64,000 bases of DNA from Neoarius graeffei (taxonomy: Eukaryota > Chordata > Actinopteri > Siluriformes > Ariidae): positions 5,797,001 to 5,861,000 of the forward strand of contig NC_083570.1 in NCBI RefSeq assembly GCF_027579695.1, given 5' to 3'. The notes beneath the pieces are model-generated. The model had not been told where the DNA came from. It saw only the letters and a list, made by a program, of their open reading frames with translations, and ran no database searches. A program made the position numbers and the translations under genes. The first letter of the stretch is position 1; the number at the start of each line of letters is the position of its first letter. Positions 22,645 to 33,415 of the stretch are shown one piece after another.

Positions 22645-23095
22645 TACAACCCCAAATCAGAAAAAGAGCCCTGTGATGACCTGGCGACTTGTCCAGGGTG
22701 TACCCCGCCTTTCGCCCGTAGTCAGCTGGGATAGGCTCCAGCTTGCCTGCGACCCTGTAGAACAGGATAAAGTGGCTACAGATAATGAGATGGGATGAGA
22801 AATCAGAAAAAGTTGGGACAAGAAAAAAGAAAGCAGTGATTTCTAAAATGTACTTTGACTTGTATTTCATCGCAGACAGAATGAACCCAAGATATTTCAT
22901 GTTTTGTTGGTCATTTCATTTGTGAATACACATCCATTCCTGAGTTTCAGACCTGCAACACATTCCAAAAAAATTGGAACGGGGCAATTTAGGGCTAGTA
23001 AAGAGTTACAACAATTGATGATGAACTTTGACCTTGACAACATTTCAGCACTTTCTAACTCATGGACACACAAACACACATTTCAGTGTTTTTAC
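22645..23095. repeat. Non-autonomous teleost repeat interrupted by a SINE
   Basis: The words AAATCAGAAAAAGTTGGGAC, GAAAGCAGTGATTTCTAAA and GGCAATTTAGGGCTAGTAA belong to an abundant fish interspersed repeat. Its first bases are separated from the rest by the SINE at 22667-22799. I cannot name its superfamily from the sequence. Confidence 0.55.
22667..22799 (+). mobile_element. 5'-truncated SINE
   Basis: Only the 3' third of the SINE family seen at 12053 is present, ending GATGGGATGAG. The 13-bp duplication AAATCAGAAAAAG flanks it (22654-22666 and 22800-22812). Confidence 0.9.
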
Positions 23096-25551
23096 TGAAT
23101 GTTTTCAATTAAAAACAAAACATAGCTACTGGTTTTATTTCCACACGAAATCAATTCATCTATTGTTAGCAAGCTACGTTTACTAGCACTGAAGCAGAAG
23201 AGTTTACATTATATTTCGCTCACTAATATTAGCAGGGAGCTGTGTTTAGTTCGTTAGTAGTAGTTTCAAAACCTTCACTTACTCCACTTACCCACTGTGA
23301 AGAACATGCTCTGTGTTTGCATCTGTATCCAAACCAGAGGGTTAAGATCCCGTTTTCTGGTTCCTGGTTTAAAGTCATGGGAAAAAGAAAGTATACCCTT
23401 CTTTTCTAGGTAGAACCAATTCTATGGTTTAATTTATTATTTATCAGGGCCAAAATAACAATTGTGTGGTCCTTACCAAGTTCTGTCAACAACCAAATAA
23501 CCTCAAGTAACAACACCCCTCCCCCCCACCCAAATATCTCAATATGTAGTTCATTCTTCCCCCAAAAAAGTAAACCAACGTTCAGAAACCGGGCAGGAAT
23601 AATATGCACACTATTATTCAGTAACTTATACTAGAACCATTTTTAACAACAAAACCTTATTAAATAACTTAATAAACAGCAAATGATTTCTGTTTGAGTT
23701 TATCAGTTTGGAGAAGGGGGTTGGGGGTGGCGTACGTGGTGGAATCTCCTTTCTCAGTGAGTCTCAATCAACATATATTTGAAAATGAGCATGGTTTCAC
23801 AAACTTGCAATCAAGGGTGGGGCCTGGGGGAGGTGGGCTGCTCGCCTCTGGTTAGAGGGGGTTAACATTCTTTTTTTTTTTTAAATAAAAGTTTCATGAT
23901 GTAGAGAAGTACCATATGGTCGACTCTACATCAGCATCAGCCTTGTGAGTTTTAAGATGATTTAAACCAGTAGGTGGCGTTTTAAACCATTTTCAACCCA
24001 TAAAATGCTGGCGTTTATAAAGATGGTCATTTTGTCAATGTTAAAAGCGTTGCATTTTGTGTCAAAAATGTTGGATTTAGTGGCATCTCGTGGTGAGGTT
24101 CCAGAGTGCAACCAACAGAATACCACTCCTCATTCCTTGGTAAATTATGTTACATATAAACCCAAAGTGGTGAACATACCTGATCAAATGCTTAGAAACC
24201 CAACAGACATCTATTTTTATGCTCACGTTGTAATTAAGACATTGATTTTTTTTCAACTAAGTGTAAACTGCCTTGAGCTAACCACCACTCCATGGAGATT
24301 GAATGAGATTTCATGAACTAGTGATGGTTTTGGCTAACATGGTTAGCTAAAAGTTATCGCTAGCTATGTAGGGATAACGTTAATTGCGTCAAGTTAAAAG
24401 TGATGAGCAGCTCGTGATTTTTTTATCGTCTGATCTAATTCACACACAGAGCACGACTACTTGTGGAACCTGAGGGCAAAACAGTACAAACTTCGGGATC
24501 TAAAAAAGAAAAAAAAACTTTCAGGAGCTCTGCCACGCCCTTTTCATCCTCAGCAGCATCTCCTGCTCCATGTCCTTTTGTCTTTTTTGCTGAGATGAGA
24601 ATTAAACGATGATGTTTTTGTGATGTTTGTCTCAGTTATTAGTTACAGCATATGTGATTGAGGCTAGTTGCATTTTTAAAGAGATTTAATGTGTTTATTA
24701 TTATTAACAGAATAATGCAGTTATTTTGACTTATAAATGTTCAAATAATGGTGAATTATCTTTTGCCCAGAGGATCTATTCAGTTTCGTTCCAGAAGTGA
24801 GACTTACTTGAGTGAAATAAATAAAAGCTGAAGCCAAGACAAAAGTGACAGCTGCAAATGTTTCAGTGTCCATGTTTGTGGTGTCTGTCTCCCTGGCAAC
24901 AGATTTGCTCTTATCTGATTGGTTGTTGCCAATTGTCTGTTGCTCTAATTAGTTGCCCTGGATATCACCTGGCTGCCCGTTGCCTGGCAACATTGCCCAA
25001 AAAGTTGCCCCATGTATCATCACCTTAAAGCGAGCCTGCCTTTCAGATTTTTCAAGTGTAGGTCATAAAAAGAATTTCCCCGACACCCAGTTATTTTTGT
25101 TTAGTGACCAAAAGCTACTCAGTTCGAATCAGAGACTTACAATTTTATTAGTGTTTTTTTTTTAAATAGAACAATTAATGAATTTATCTCCATGTGGCTC
25201 TAAATTCTCTGCTATTTTTTCCTGCTTCACCATGACCCAATACAAGATACTACGTCATGCATCACATCACGTGGTGGGCTTTCCCCATTCGTGCAAGGCA
25301 TTGTGGGATACAAATTTGAACAAGGAAAGAAAAATGGAGGACATGAGTGTGCGAATGAAACGTGAAAGACCGACTACAGTAACGGAAAGAAAGCGAGAAG
25401 AAAAGACGTTATGTTATATACGAAGGAAAGGAAACGCAGGACCAAACTAATAAATATCGGCGCTCAGCGAGCACCTCGGTGTGATCAGCTGTTCGTTTAG
25501 CAACAGAATAATGGAACTGTCAGTGCACGCTCAAAGGGAAACCTGTAGATG

Positions 25552-25554
<3 letters not shown>
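23096..25554. other. No gene recognised
   Basis: Several short open frames occur (for example 24005-24316 and 25178-25450), but none carries a motif I recognise. The frame from about 25334 (MEDMSVRMKRERPTTV, rich in Lys, Arg and Glu) looks like a fragment of a transposon-type basic protein, without proof. Confidence 0.3.

Positions 25555-25555
<1 letters not shown>

Positions 25556-25591
<36 letters not shown>
25556..25591. repeat. (CA)n microsatellite
   Basis: An uninterrupted CA run of about 35 bp. Confidence 0.95.
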
Positions 25592-25592
<1 letters not shown>

Positions 25593-25894
25593 GGACTTCC
25601 TCTGTCTGCTTGACTGAGTGATTTCATGCACATTTTTTGCTTTAATCCATTCAAATTAAATAACTTCCCAGCCACAGAATGGCCTGATATTTTGTGAGAT
25701 ATTCCAGAAACAAAAATATTAATTTTTTTCACAGTCTGGTTTCCATCAAATCCTGTGCTCTGATTGGCTGGCGAGTGGGTCCATATCCTACGATACGGAC
25801 CCCAGTTACAGACCCCGGTTATGGACCTCTGGCGACTCGCTTGTTCACAACAACAACAAATTTTAGTAGCATTTTTTGTCAACATTTATCTTTT

Positions 25895-25984
25895 TTTTTT
25901 ATAAGATTTATTTATAAAATTATCAAAAATCTTATAAATGTTTGCCAGCATTTCTCAGGAGAATAGCATTAATTTTACAGCATG
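25895..25984. repeat. Diverged copy of one arm of the 59.6-kb hairpin
   Basis: AAAATTATCAAAAATC, GCCAGCATTTCTCAGGAGAA and TAGCATTAATTTTACAGCA match the right arm of the hairpin at 59609-59799. Here it appears once without its partner arm nearby. Confidence 0.7.
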
Positions 25985-26347
25985 GATAGCGATAATGACA
26001 GTCTTCACAGCGAAAGCGAGTTTTACTACCCTGAGGAAGAAGAAATAAAAGAAAACATTTCAGGAGAAAGCTAAAAACCTGTAACTGTTGTTAACGCTGA
26101 GCAAAAACATGGCTGAATCCTGAATGACTCAATTTTGTATAAATAGGGGACTACATAGGCGGCAAAATGTAGTTTCTTTCCTGCCATGGAAGTGCACCTG
26201 TATACCGAGGAGGAAGCCATTTGCATTACAGCCGTGAATGAGGATTCAAAATGGCGGCTCGGCTCAGTTTTCCCTTTCGGGCGCTCTCGTTTTCTGTTAG
26301 AATTTGGTAAAGAAAAAAATAAATATTTTATTTACTAGCTTAAGGTC

Positions 26348-26420
26348 GGTCCGTATGGTGAAATACCGTGACCTCAGCCTTGAATACTGACCTCGGTCAC
26401 GGTATTTAATGATACGGACC
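26348..26420. repeat. Short hairpin (GGTCCGTAT arms)
   Basis: GGTCCGTATGGTGAAATACC, GTGACCTC and the following reverse complement (ending ATACGGACC) pair over about 30 bp. Related words (ATACGGACC and GGTCC) occur near 25780-25830, so this may be one end of a larger non-autonomous element spanning 25780-26420. Confidence 0.5.
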
Positions 26421-26729
26421 TCCCAGCTGGTAAATAACATATATATCACAACGACCAAATTTCAGAGACAACTAAATTTCAGCGATTTTATGAAATCGAA
26501 ATGCCGTCTAGCTTTAACCGCTTTATGACATTGACGTGTTTCCTTAGAGTACAGTCATGAATTTAGTTTCCAGCTCAAAAAGAAACACATTAAAGTGTGC
26601 AGGACGTGTTTAAAATTAGCCAGTGAGGTAGACAAAATAATATGATGTCACAGTACTCTGCTTGTACTCAGTGCAATATGTATACTGTTCCTACTTATTC
26701 AGGTGACATTGGGCATACCTAACAACCTG

Positions 26730-26731
26730 TG

Positions 26732-26769
<38 letters not shown>
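26730..26769. repeat. (TC)n microsatellite followed by C and A runs
   Basis: A CT run of nearly 40 bp is followed by CCCCCCCC and a poly-A run. Confidence 0.95.
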
Positions 26770-26772
<3 letters not shown>

Positions 26773-26789
26773 CCCCCCCAAAAAAAAAA

Positions 26790-27600
26790 AATCTGTCCCT
26801 CTGAGTTACATGTCGGTCCTGGGATCGAGATGCTGAACCTCTTCTGCTCCTCGGACCTGCCTGATCCATCCTGGTGCCCTGTGTCTGGTTGGAGTCTCAT
26901 CGCATCGCTCCTGTGGAGGACGGCCCCATGTGGACAGTTGAAAGTCACACCTGGAGGACGCTCTGGACTCTTAGCCTACAGTAATGCTTTTATGGCTGAG
27001 GACTACAGTTGACTTGCTAACTTTCGGACTGCAGTCGGTTGTCATGAACAGTTTTGCACTCAAGTTTCCATCAATGAAGAGTTTATAACATCAAATGAAA
27101 CTGACTTCATGTTGTCTGTTTAGAAGAAGAAACCTTTACTTCAAGCACAGTGAAATTCATCCTCTGCATTTAGCCCAGGGGGCAGTCAGGGGTTGCTCAA
27201 GGGCACCTCAGCCCAAGGCCACCCCATGTCAACCTAACTGCATGTCTTTGGATTGTGGAGGAAACCAGAGCAAACCCACGCAGAAATGGGGAGAACATGC
27301 AAACTCCACACAGAAAGGACCTCACCGGCCACTGGATTCGAACCCGGAATCTTCTTGCTGTGAGGCAACCGTGCCAACCACTACACCACCGTGCCACCCA
27401 AATGAAGCCTGGTTCCTCTCGAGATTTCTTCCTCATGTCGTCTGAGGGAGTTTTTCCTTGCCACCGTCGCCACAGGCTTCATCACTGGGGATAGATTAGG
27501 GATAAAATTAGCTCATGTTTTAAGTCGTTCAAATTCTGTAAAGCTGCTTTGCGACAATGTTTATTGTTAAAAGCGCTATACAAATAAACTTGACAGTATT
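26790..27600 (+). repeat. Abundant teleost interspersed repeat with a SINE inserted
   Basis: The 3' part reads GAAGCCTGGTTCCTCTCGAG, TTTCTTCCTCATGTCGTCTG and CTGTAAAGCTGCTTTGCGAC, ending AAAGCGCTATACAAATAAAC. These words recur at the end of a common fish repeat. A minus-strand SINE (27126-27400) splits it. No coding content is evident. Confidence 0.6.
27126..27400 (-). mobile_element. SINE, reverse orientation, variant tail
   Basis: The tRNA-like head is seen in reverse at the right (CGAACCCGGAATCTTCTTGC, CACTACACCACCGTGCC). The left part (CACAGTGAAATTCATCCTCT and CATTTAGCCC) is a different tail from the SINE at 12053, so this is a related but distinct SINE subtype. Confidence 0.75.
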
Positions 27601-29464
27601 ATTCAATTAAAAGACGGACACTGTAAATGTTCAGTCATGGAGTTTAGTTATCCAGAAAGAGCATGCAGAAAGACTCAAGGCATCCATCTCAGAAAATCCT
27701 AAGCGCTTTTGGTCCTATATCAAGTCATCTACTTCTGATAGACCCTCCCCTAACTTTCTTAGGGATGGACATAAACTTGTAACTGACAGTCGGGACAGAG
27801 CTAACATCCTGAATAAGTTTTTTAGTTCTGTGTTTAATCCGGCAAGTACGGCCTCGCTACCATCTAGTGCTCAGCTCCCTAGTGGTGTCGGAGAAGAACT
27901 GGACTCTATTGAACTTACAGTCTCTGAAGTGAGGGAGGTTCTTCTTAGTCTTGATCCTAATAAAGCATGTGGGCCTGATAATATCCCAGGATCCCTTCTG
28001 AAAAATATAGCAGCTAAGATAGCACCTTCCCTGTGCAAAATTTTTAACTTATCTTTATCACATGGGGTGGTACCTGCGCTGTGGAAACGTCCAAATGTCT
28101 TTTCCGTTTTTAAAAAGGATGACCCGACTTTGGCAGAGAATTATCGACCGATTTCCCTGCTCTGTATATTCTCAAAAGTGTTGGAAAGGTGTGTCTTCAA
28201 TCACTGCTATCCACACCTTGCACCTCTACTGTACAATCTGCAACATGGATTTTTACAAGGGAAATCAACAGTTACGCAATTGTTGGAGGTATATCATGAT
28301 ATCCTGGACATGGTTGCTGGAGGTCAAGAGGTAGATGTTATACACCTCGATCTCTCTAAGGCATTTGACAAGGTGCCTCATGACCTCCTATTGACTAAAC
28401 TTTACCGCCATGGTATTTCAGGTACTGTCCTCCAATGGTTTGCAAGCTATCTGTCAAATAGACAACAGCGGGTCGTTCTTGAGGGTGCCTTTTTGGACTG
28501 GCACCCTGTAACATCTGGGGTACCTCAAGGCTCCATATTGGGGCCTCTGTTGTTCTTGGTTTTTGCAAACGAAATGCCATCCTACATAAAGTATGGATCA
28601 AGTCTCGCCCTCTTTGCAGATGACAGCAAACTTTACCGGCCTATAGACTCTGTAAGTTCTCCGGCTTTGTTGCAGTCTGACCTTGATGGTTTGCATTTAT
28701 GGAGCAGTGATCATAGGATGACATTTAACACCATTAAGTGTAAAGTTTTGCGTATGTCCAAGCGAAGATCTTGTAGAAGGCCCCTCAACATATATAATCT
28801 TGGCGAGGAAGTATTATTGCACTCTTCTGAAACCTCCGATTTGGGTATATTTGTCTCTGGCAACTGCACATGGAATAGTCATATCGAGCAGATGTGTGCG
28901 AAGGTGAATAGGGTACTTGGGCTAGTGAAGAGGCTGTGTGGCAGGGATATTTGTGACATCCAGACGAGAAAGTTGTTATATACGGCGCTTGTCAGGCCGT
29001 TACTAGAATATTCATCAAGTGTATGGTCACCCTATTTAGTAAAGCATCGCAGACTGATAGAGAACATTCAGAGGTGTGCCACTAAATTCATATTGAACTA
29101 TCCTCCAAGAGAAGTCAGTTATGTTAACAGACTAGTCCAGCTTAATTTACTACCTCTTGATTTTCGTAGAAAAATGCATGATTTAGTTCTCTTGTTTAAG
29201 TATAAAACTGGAACTGTTACTAGTAATTTTGGACGTTTCATTCAAACTGCCACTCTGCATTATAATACCCGTAATTTTCATCAAACCAACTTTGACCTAA
29301 TTTCTAGGCACAATCAGGAATATTATTGTAACAGCTATTTTCCTAGGATTGTTAAGTTGTGGAACAGCTTACCTAATATACTTAAGTCTAGCCAGGATCT
29401 CTTGTGGTTTAGAATCCATCTAAATGACCACTTTAGAGGTTTATTACAAACCTCTAAAGATCTA

Positions 29465-30484
29465 GAGATCTTGCAGTCACGTGACCGGAAAGTACGCAAC
29501 CGCCATCGTGTCGGTCAAAAACACCGCTGAATACTGCTGCACTCGTGTACAGAATGGATCAATTTCAACCGACGGACTACACGGCTCATTTTTCTAATGA
29601 ACAGATAACTAGATATATGTCTAAAATAAACGATCTACAGATTTGTGACCCTTATGGCTTACCAGACGGAGTTTTCACGACCGGATTTTGAACTGCCAGC
29701 GGAATACCCGGACGTGTATAATTACCTCATTAACTTTCCCTCGCTGTTCAGTGGTGAAGCACTGCGTGCCTATACATCTCTGCACAGTTATCTTTACAGA
29801 AATTCAGGATTTGTCAGCGACTCAGATGTAGCATCTTGTAAGCAAGAAAATGATCCTCACTGGATGGGTAAGTTACTTAAGTATTGAGTATAGCACTGAC
29901 CAGCCGAGTATAGAATAAGGTAATTCCAAATTGTCCGTGTTGTTTACATGGATCTGGCGTTGGAGAGGTAGAGGTTTGAGTAGCTGTTTTCTGAGCTTAG
30001 TCAACAGGCCGGCTCTACAGCCTCGCTTTTGCTTCGGCTCCCGGCGCGCCTCCTTCGCTTTGCTTCCGATAACAATCCACAGAGACCCCACTGGTTTCGC
30101 AATCTGGTCTCGTCTGGAATGTTTTTTTTTTTCTCTTTCTCGTCCGGAATGTTGTGCATGCGATGGAAATCGCTACAAACCGTCATTTTCTGCTGGAAAA
30201 CAATGTCCAGTAAGTCCATACGGTTGTAGTGGATATTGAAGTCCGGTACAGACGAAGAACACGAAAAAATACACACAAAAAACATAAACGTGCACAGGTA
30301 GGGAGAGCTTGTAGCCGCACCCGTTGTAGTAGAATTGTATATAGTAGGGTTTTCCAGAAGAAAAGGTAGAAGTAAAAGCAGAAGTAGAACCAGAAGTAGA
30401 AGTAGAAGGCGGAATATGGCGTTTGACCGACACGATGGCGTCTGTCACAACCTGGATCGGCTGTGACGTCACATGCAAGATCTC
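29465..30484 (+). mobile_element. ISL2EU (PIF-like/YqaJ-associated) DNA transposon, non-autonomous
   Basis: The ends GAGATCTTGCA and TGCAAGATCTC are inverted, with more pairing further in (CCATCGTGTCGGTCAAA against TTTGACCGACACGATGG). TA lies on both sides (29463-29464 and 30485-30486). The first exon of a transposon protein begins MDQFQPTDYTAHFSNEQITR and continues, after a frame shift, AEYPDVYNYLINFPSLFSGE to a splice donor at PHWMG. That domain is typical of fish ISL2EU-type proteins. The rest of the gene is missing. Confidence 0.75.
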
Positions 30485-30593
30485 TATAGCCCGCCATGAT
30501 TTGTCAATTATTATGTATACTTTTTTTTCTTAATTTATTATGTTAATCAAATTCTAATTCTTGTATGAATTCCCCCCTTTTTTTTCTTTATAT

Positions 30594-30606
30594 CTATATA
30601 TCTATA

Positions 30607-30657
<51 letters not shown>

Positions 30658-30658
30658 G
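30594..30658. repeat. (TA)n and poly-T run
   Basis: A TATATA stretch is followed by about 28 T residues, in the 3' UTR of the surrounding LINE. Confidence 0.9.
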
Positions 30659-31038
30659 AGCTTAGGGGATATGTTGCAATTGGGGCTCTGCCCTGTTCGT
30701 CTCTCCGGTCACGTTTTTTTGTTTTTTATTATATGTTATTTTGTGTATATATTTTTTGTGACAAATTACACTAAACTAAACTAAACTAAGCAGCTGTGAA
30801 TCGATTCACTGAAACGGGCTGTTCAGAGGAGTCGGCTCAGTGAAGTGAATCGGACCGCCCATGCTGACGGAGGGAGAGCAGACTTTGTTCCTCCTGCTCT
30901 GGGGGGCGGAGCTTCTCTGCTCGGTTGTTAGGGAAGAGTCTAGTTGTTAGGGAACAGTGTCTTCTCGCTCTTTGTTGCCTTTATTTTATTATTGTTATTA
31001 TTATTATTATTGTCAGCGTGAATAATGCGGGGCGCAGC

Positions 31039-31160
31039 ATGAACCGGAAGCAGGAGGCGGCGGGAGTGGTTCTGACCGGCTACAGCAGCAGCAGCAGCGA
31101 GGCGTTCTGTCCGGCTGCGTGTGGGAGCCCCGGGGACGAGCCTGAAGCTCCGGGACCGAG
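31039..31160 (+). CDS. Possible first coding exon of an unidentified gene, CpG-rich
   Basis: The ATG at 31039-31041 opens MNRKQEAAGVVLTGYSSSSS, and the frame ends GDEPEAPGPR at a strong donor (CGAG, then GTGAGC). The 5' flank is GC-rich with many CpG sites, unlike the rest of the window, as expected of a vertebrate promoter. The peptide is low in known motifs: a serine run, then an acidic, proline-rich tail. I do not recognise the family and find no downstream exon in this window. It may belong to a gene with large introns, or be a pseudo-exon. Confidence 0.4.
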
Positions 31161-31164
31161 GTGA

Positions 31165-31950
31165 GCTCTGGAACCAGCCTTATTTCTGGGAGGACAGGAG
31201 TAAAGGACAAAGTCCGACTCACCTGCAGCTCTTTCTGGAAACGGCACAGAGGTGTGGGAGTGGGCGGAGTCAGGGCCAGGCTCTACATGAATGCACCTTT
31301 AAACACGCGCAGCCGCAGACTGTCATACTCCAGTGCTGTTAGGTTTATTATTATGTAGGTTTATAATTAATTGTAAGTATTTTTGATCGTGAGACTTAAA
31401 GGATTTATTTTTCAGTTAAAATGATGATTGAATGATTTATTCTGTTCAGTCAAAATGACCTCAGCCACATTGTTGAAGAACATTTTGTTTATTTTTGATA
31501 AGAAATGTGTATTATTGAGATGTGTCTAAACGGCGCCTGAAGGTCTACATATGATGTCAGACACACCAACACACACTCATAGCTGCATATACTATGTGTT
31601 AGATTTTAATGCCATGATTTAAGTTAGCTTATAGCTAGGATTGTAATTTAAGATGGTTAGAGTTAACCAGTCTCTTTAATGTTGAATCTGAAATGATTGA
31701 ATGTTGGATTTAATTGTTAGATCTAGGATGCATTTAGTGATTTTATAGTTTTATAGTTTTAAGTTAGAAGTAGCATTTCTTTGTTTTGCCAGAAATATTC
31801 TTTGTATAAGTTGTTCTTATTTTTTGTTTACTTTCTTATAACATATCTGTGTTTAAAAATTCTATCACCATCTTAAGTATATCTGACCTGAAGGGGTGTA
31901 CGTAAGCAATGACCTGCCCCAAGATCAAGATGCTCACTTGCACGCAAGTC

Positions 31951-32010
<60 letters not shown>

Positions 32011-32436
32011 AGACACAGATATCAAAATGATGTCACTCACTCACACCCCCCCCATAGACACACACACACACACCCTCTACAGTGATGTCATTTACACGAG
32101 ATAACACTCACATACAATAACCCTCTGTATTCCTGTCCAATTGGGGAACTTGCGAATAAAGATGTGAACTACATTGGGGTTCCTGTCTTTCTTTGCGACT
32201 GACCTCCAGAGCTCTGGGTGGTACGAGGGCGGTGGTCTCGAGACATAAGTTGACCTTCTAACTGGGTTGAACCTAACAAGTGTCATACAGAGTGTGTCCC
32301 AGGAACACTGGGCATGAGGTGGGGACACACCCCGGGACCCCACTCCATCACAGTTCATGCCCAGGGGCCGGAGAGTGTTGCGTATCCAGCTGTGTTTGTA
32401 AGGTTCGAGGAAACCTGAAAACCTCCAGGGACCCTG
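31165..32436. other. No gene recognised; includes (CA)n at 31952-32008
   Basis: This stretch would be intron of the gene starting at 31039 if that exon is real. It holds a 57-bp CA run and further CA-rich text near 32040-32075. The 88-residue minus-strand frame at 32092-32358 shows no family motif. Confidence 0.4.
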
Positions 32437-32680
32437 ATAATGTAATTACATAGTAATACATATTACAGGCAGCACAGTGGTGTAGTGGTTAGCACTGTCG
32501 GCTCACAGCAAGAAGGTTCTGGGTTCGAGCCCAGTAGCTGACAGGGCCTTTCTGTACAGAGTTTGCATGTTCTCCTCCGGGTGCTTCGGTTTCCCCTACA
32601 TAATGTAATTACATAGTAATACATATTACGTTATCCTAACCCGCATGTCTTTGGGCTGTGGAGGAAACGTGAAGGTTTTA
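32437..32680. repeat. SINE head between 30-bp direct repeats, next to an inverted SINE piece
   Basis: A plus-strand SINE head (32468-32599; GTGGTGTAGTGGTTAG, GGGTTCGAGCCC) is flanked by two perfect 30-bp copies of a string starting ATAATGTAATTACATAG (32437-32466 and 32600-32629). Directly after the second copy, CCTAACCCGCATGTCTTTGG is part of the same SINE on the opposite strand. Confidence 0.75.
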
Positions 32681-32689
32681 TGACTAAGA

Positions 32690-33415
32690 AAGGATTTCCC
32701 TTCCCACTCTCTGACCCAGTCAACAGCGTTTTTATCATTGCTATGTGTTTCTTGGATAAATATGACATCCACATGCTTTTATTTCATCAACTCAACCAAT
32801 TTTGTTCTCTTCCTAAAATCTCTTGCACCATTGATGTTTAGGGTTGCTGTTTTAAAATCACCCATAAATGAAAGAGCATGAAATCGAGTAAACAAACAAA
32901 AATAGTAAACACAAAACAATAAATTTACCCTGTCTCATTACCACCATTTTCATCTGCTTGTTGATTGAGCTTTGTCAGTAATTTATTAAGTCTATAACCC
33001 TCTTGTTCAGTAAAGTTACCTTTCACATGCTTTCAGTAAAATGCTGAACTGTCATGCTAATTTTGTGTCTGGAAAACGCTCTTCCACTTTGACCCCTCAG
33101 GTATTTTTAGTAGACCCCAGGAAACTTTTGATCATCTTTAGAGTATATACAATAGGAGAAGTGGAGCACAAAGGGGAATCGTCACCATCAGTATCAACAA
33201 GCAAGTTTTCATTCGCAAATCTCTTTGCATTTTTAGCGGATCCCCTAGTCGTTTTCCTCTTAGGTTTCTTAAACGTTGCTTGCTCAGTCTCCATTGCATT
33301 GTCAGCACACAAAAGTGGCTCGGTGTTCTCACTATTCCCATTCATTAAGTCATTAGTTATTCTATCCATCATCAGATTCATTGCATCTTCTGCGTTCTCT
33401 ACGGCAACATCAAAC
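32690..33415 (-). mobile_element. L1-Tx1 LINE fragment: ORF1 end and ORF2 start
   Basis: On the minus strand the ORF1 C-terminus reads SPIVYTLKMIKSFLGSTKNT. After it, ORF2 begins MGDFKTATLNINGARDFRK and then HVDVIFIQETHSNDKNAV, the start of the apurinic endonuclease (N of LNIN, E of QET). It carries at least one in-frame stop and is cut off on both sides. Confidence 0.8.

Larger units (their letters stand above)
27605..30790 (+). mobile_element. Jockey/CR1-type LINE with a long intact RT frame, split by an ISL2EU element
   Basis: An open frame runs from about 27650 to 29530 (the longest ATG start is 27830, 566 codons). It encodes a reverse transcriptase: NKACGPDNIPGSLLKNI, ENYRPISLLCIFSKVLE, the palm motif DVIHLDLSKAFDKVPHDLL, GVPQGSILGPLLF, and the catalytic LFADDSKLY. 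C-terminal LWNSLPNILKSS and IHLNDHF follow. The apurinic endonuclease and ORF1 are missing (5'-truncated). The last 22 codons come from the inserted ISL2EU element; the LINE's own stop TAG probably lay at the junction (AAAGATC-TA-TAG). The 3' UTR resumes at 30487 and ends in an (ACTAA)n tail near 30790. The long open frame suggests a fairly recent insertion. Confidence 0.85.

Noticed and set aside
24005-24316. 103-residue plus-strand open frame
   Set aside because: No motif, no splice context and no similarity to other copies in the window.
30925-31164. Upstream-extended 79-residue version of the 31-kb exon
   Set aside because: The extension is a hydrophobic stretch read from an ATT-rich repeat; the inner ATG at 31039 is better placed in the GC-rich part.
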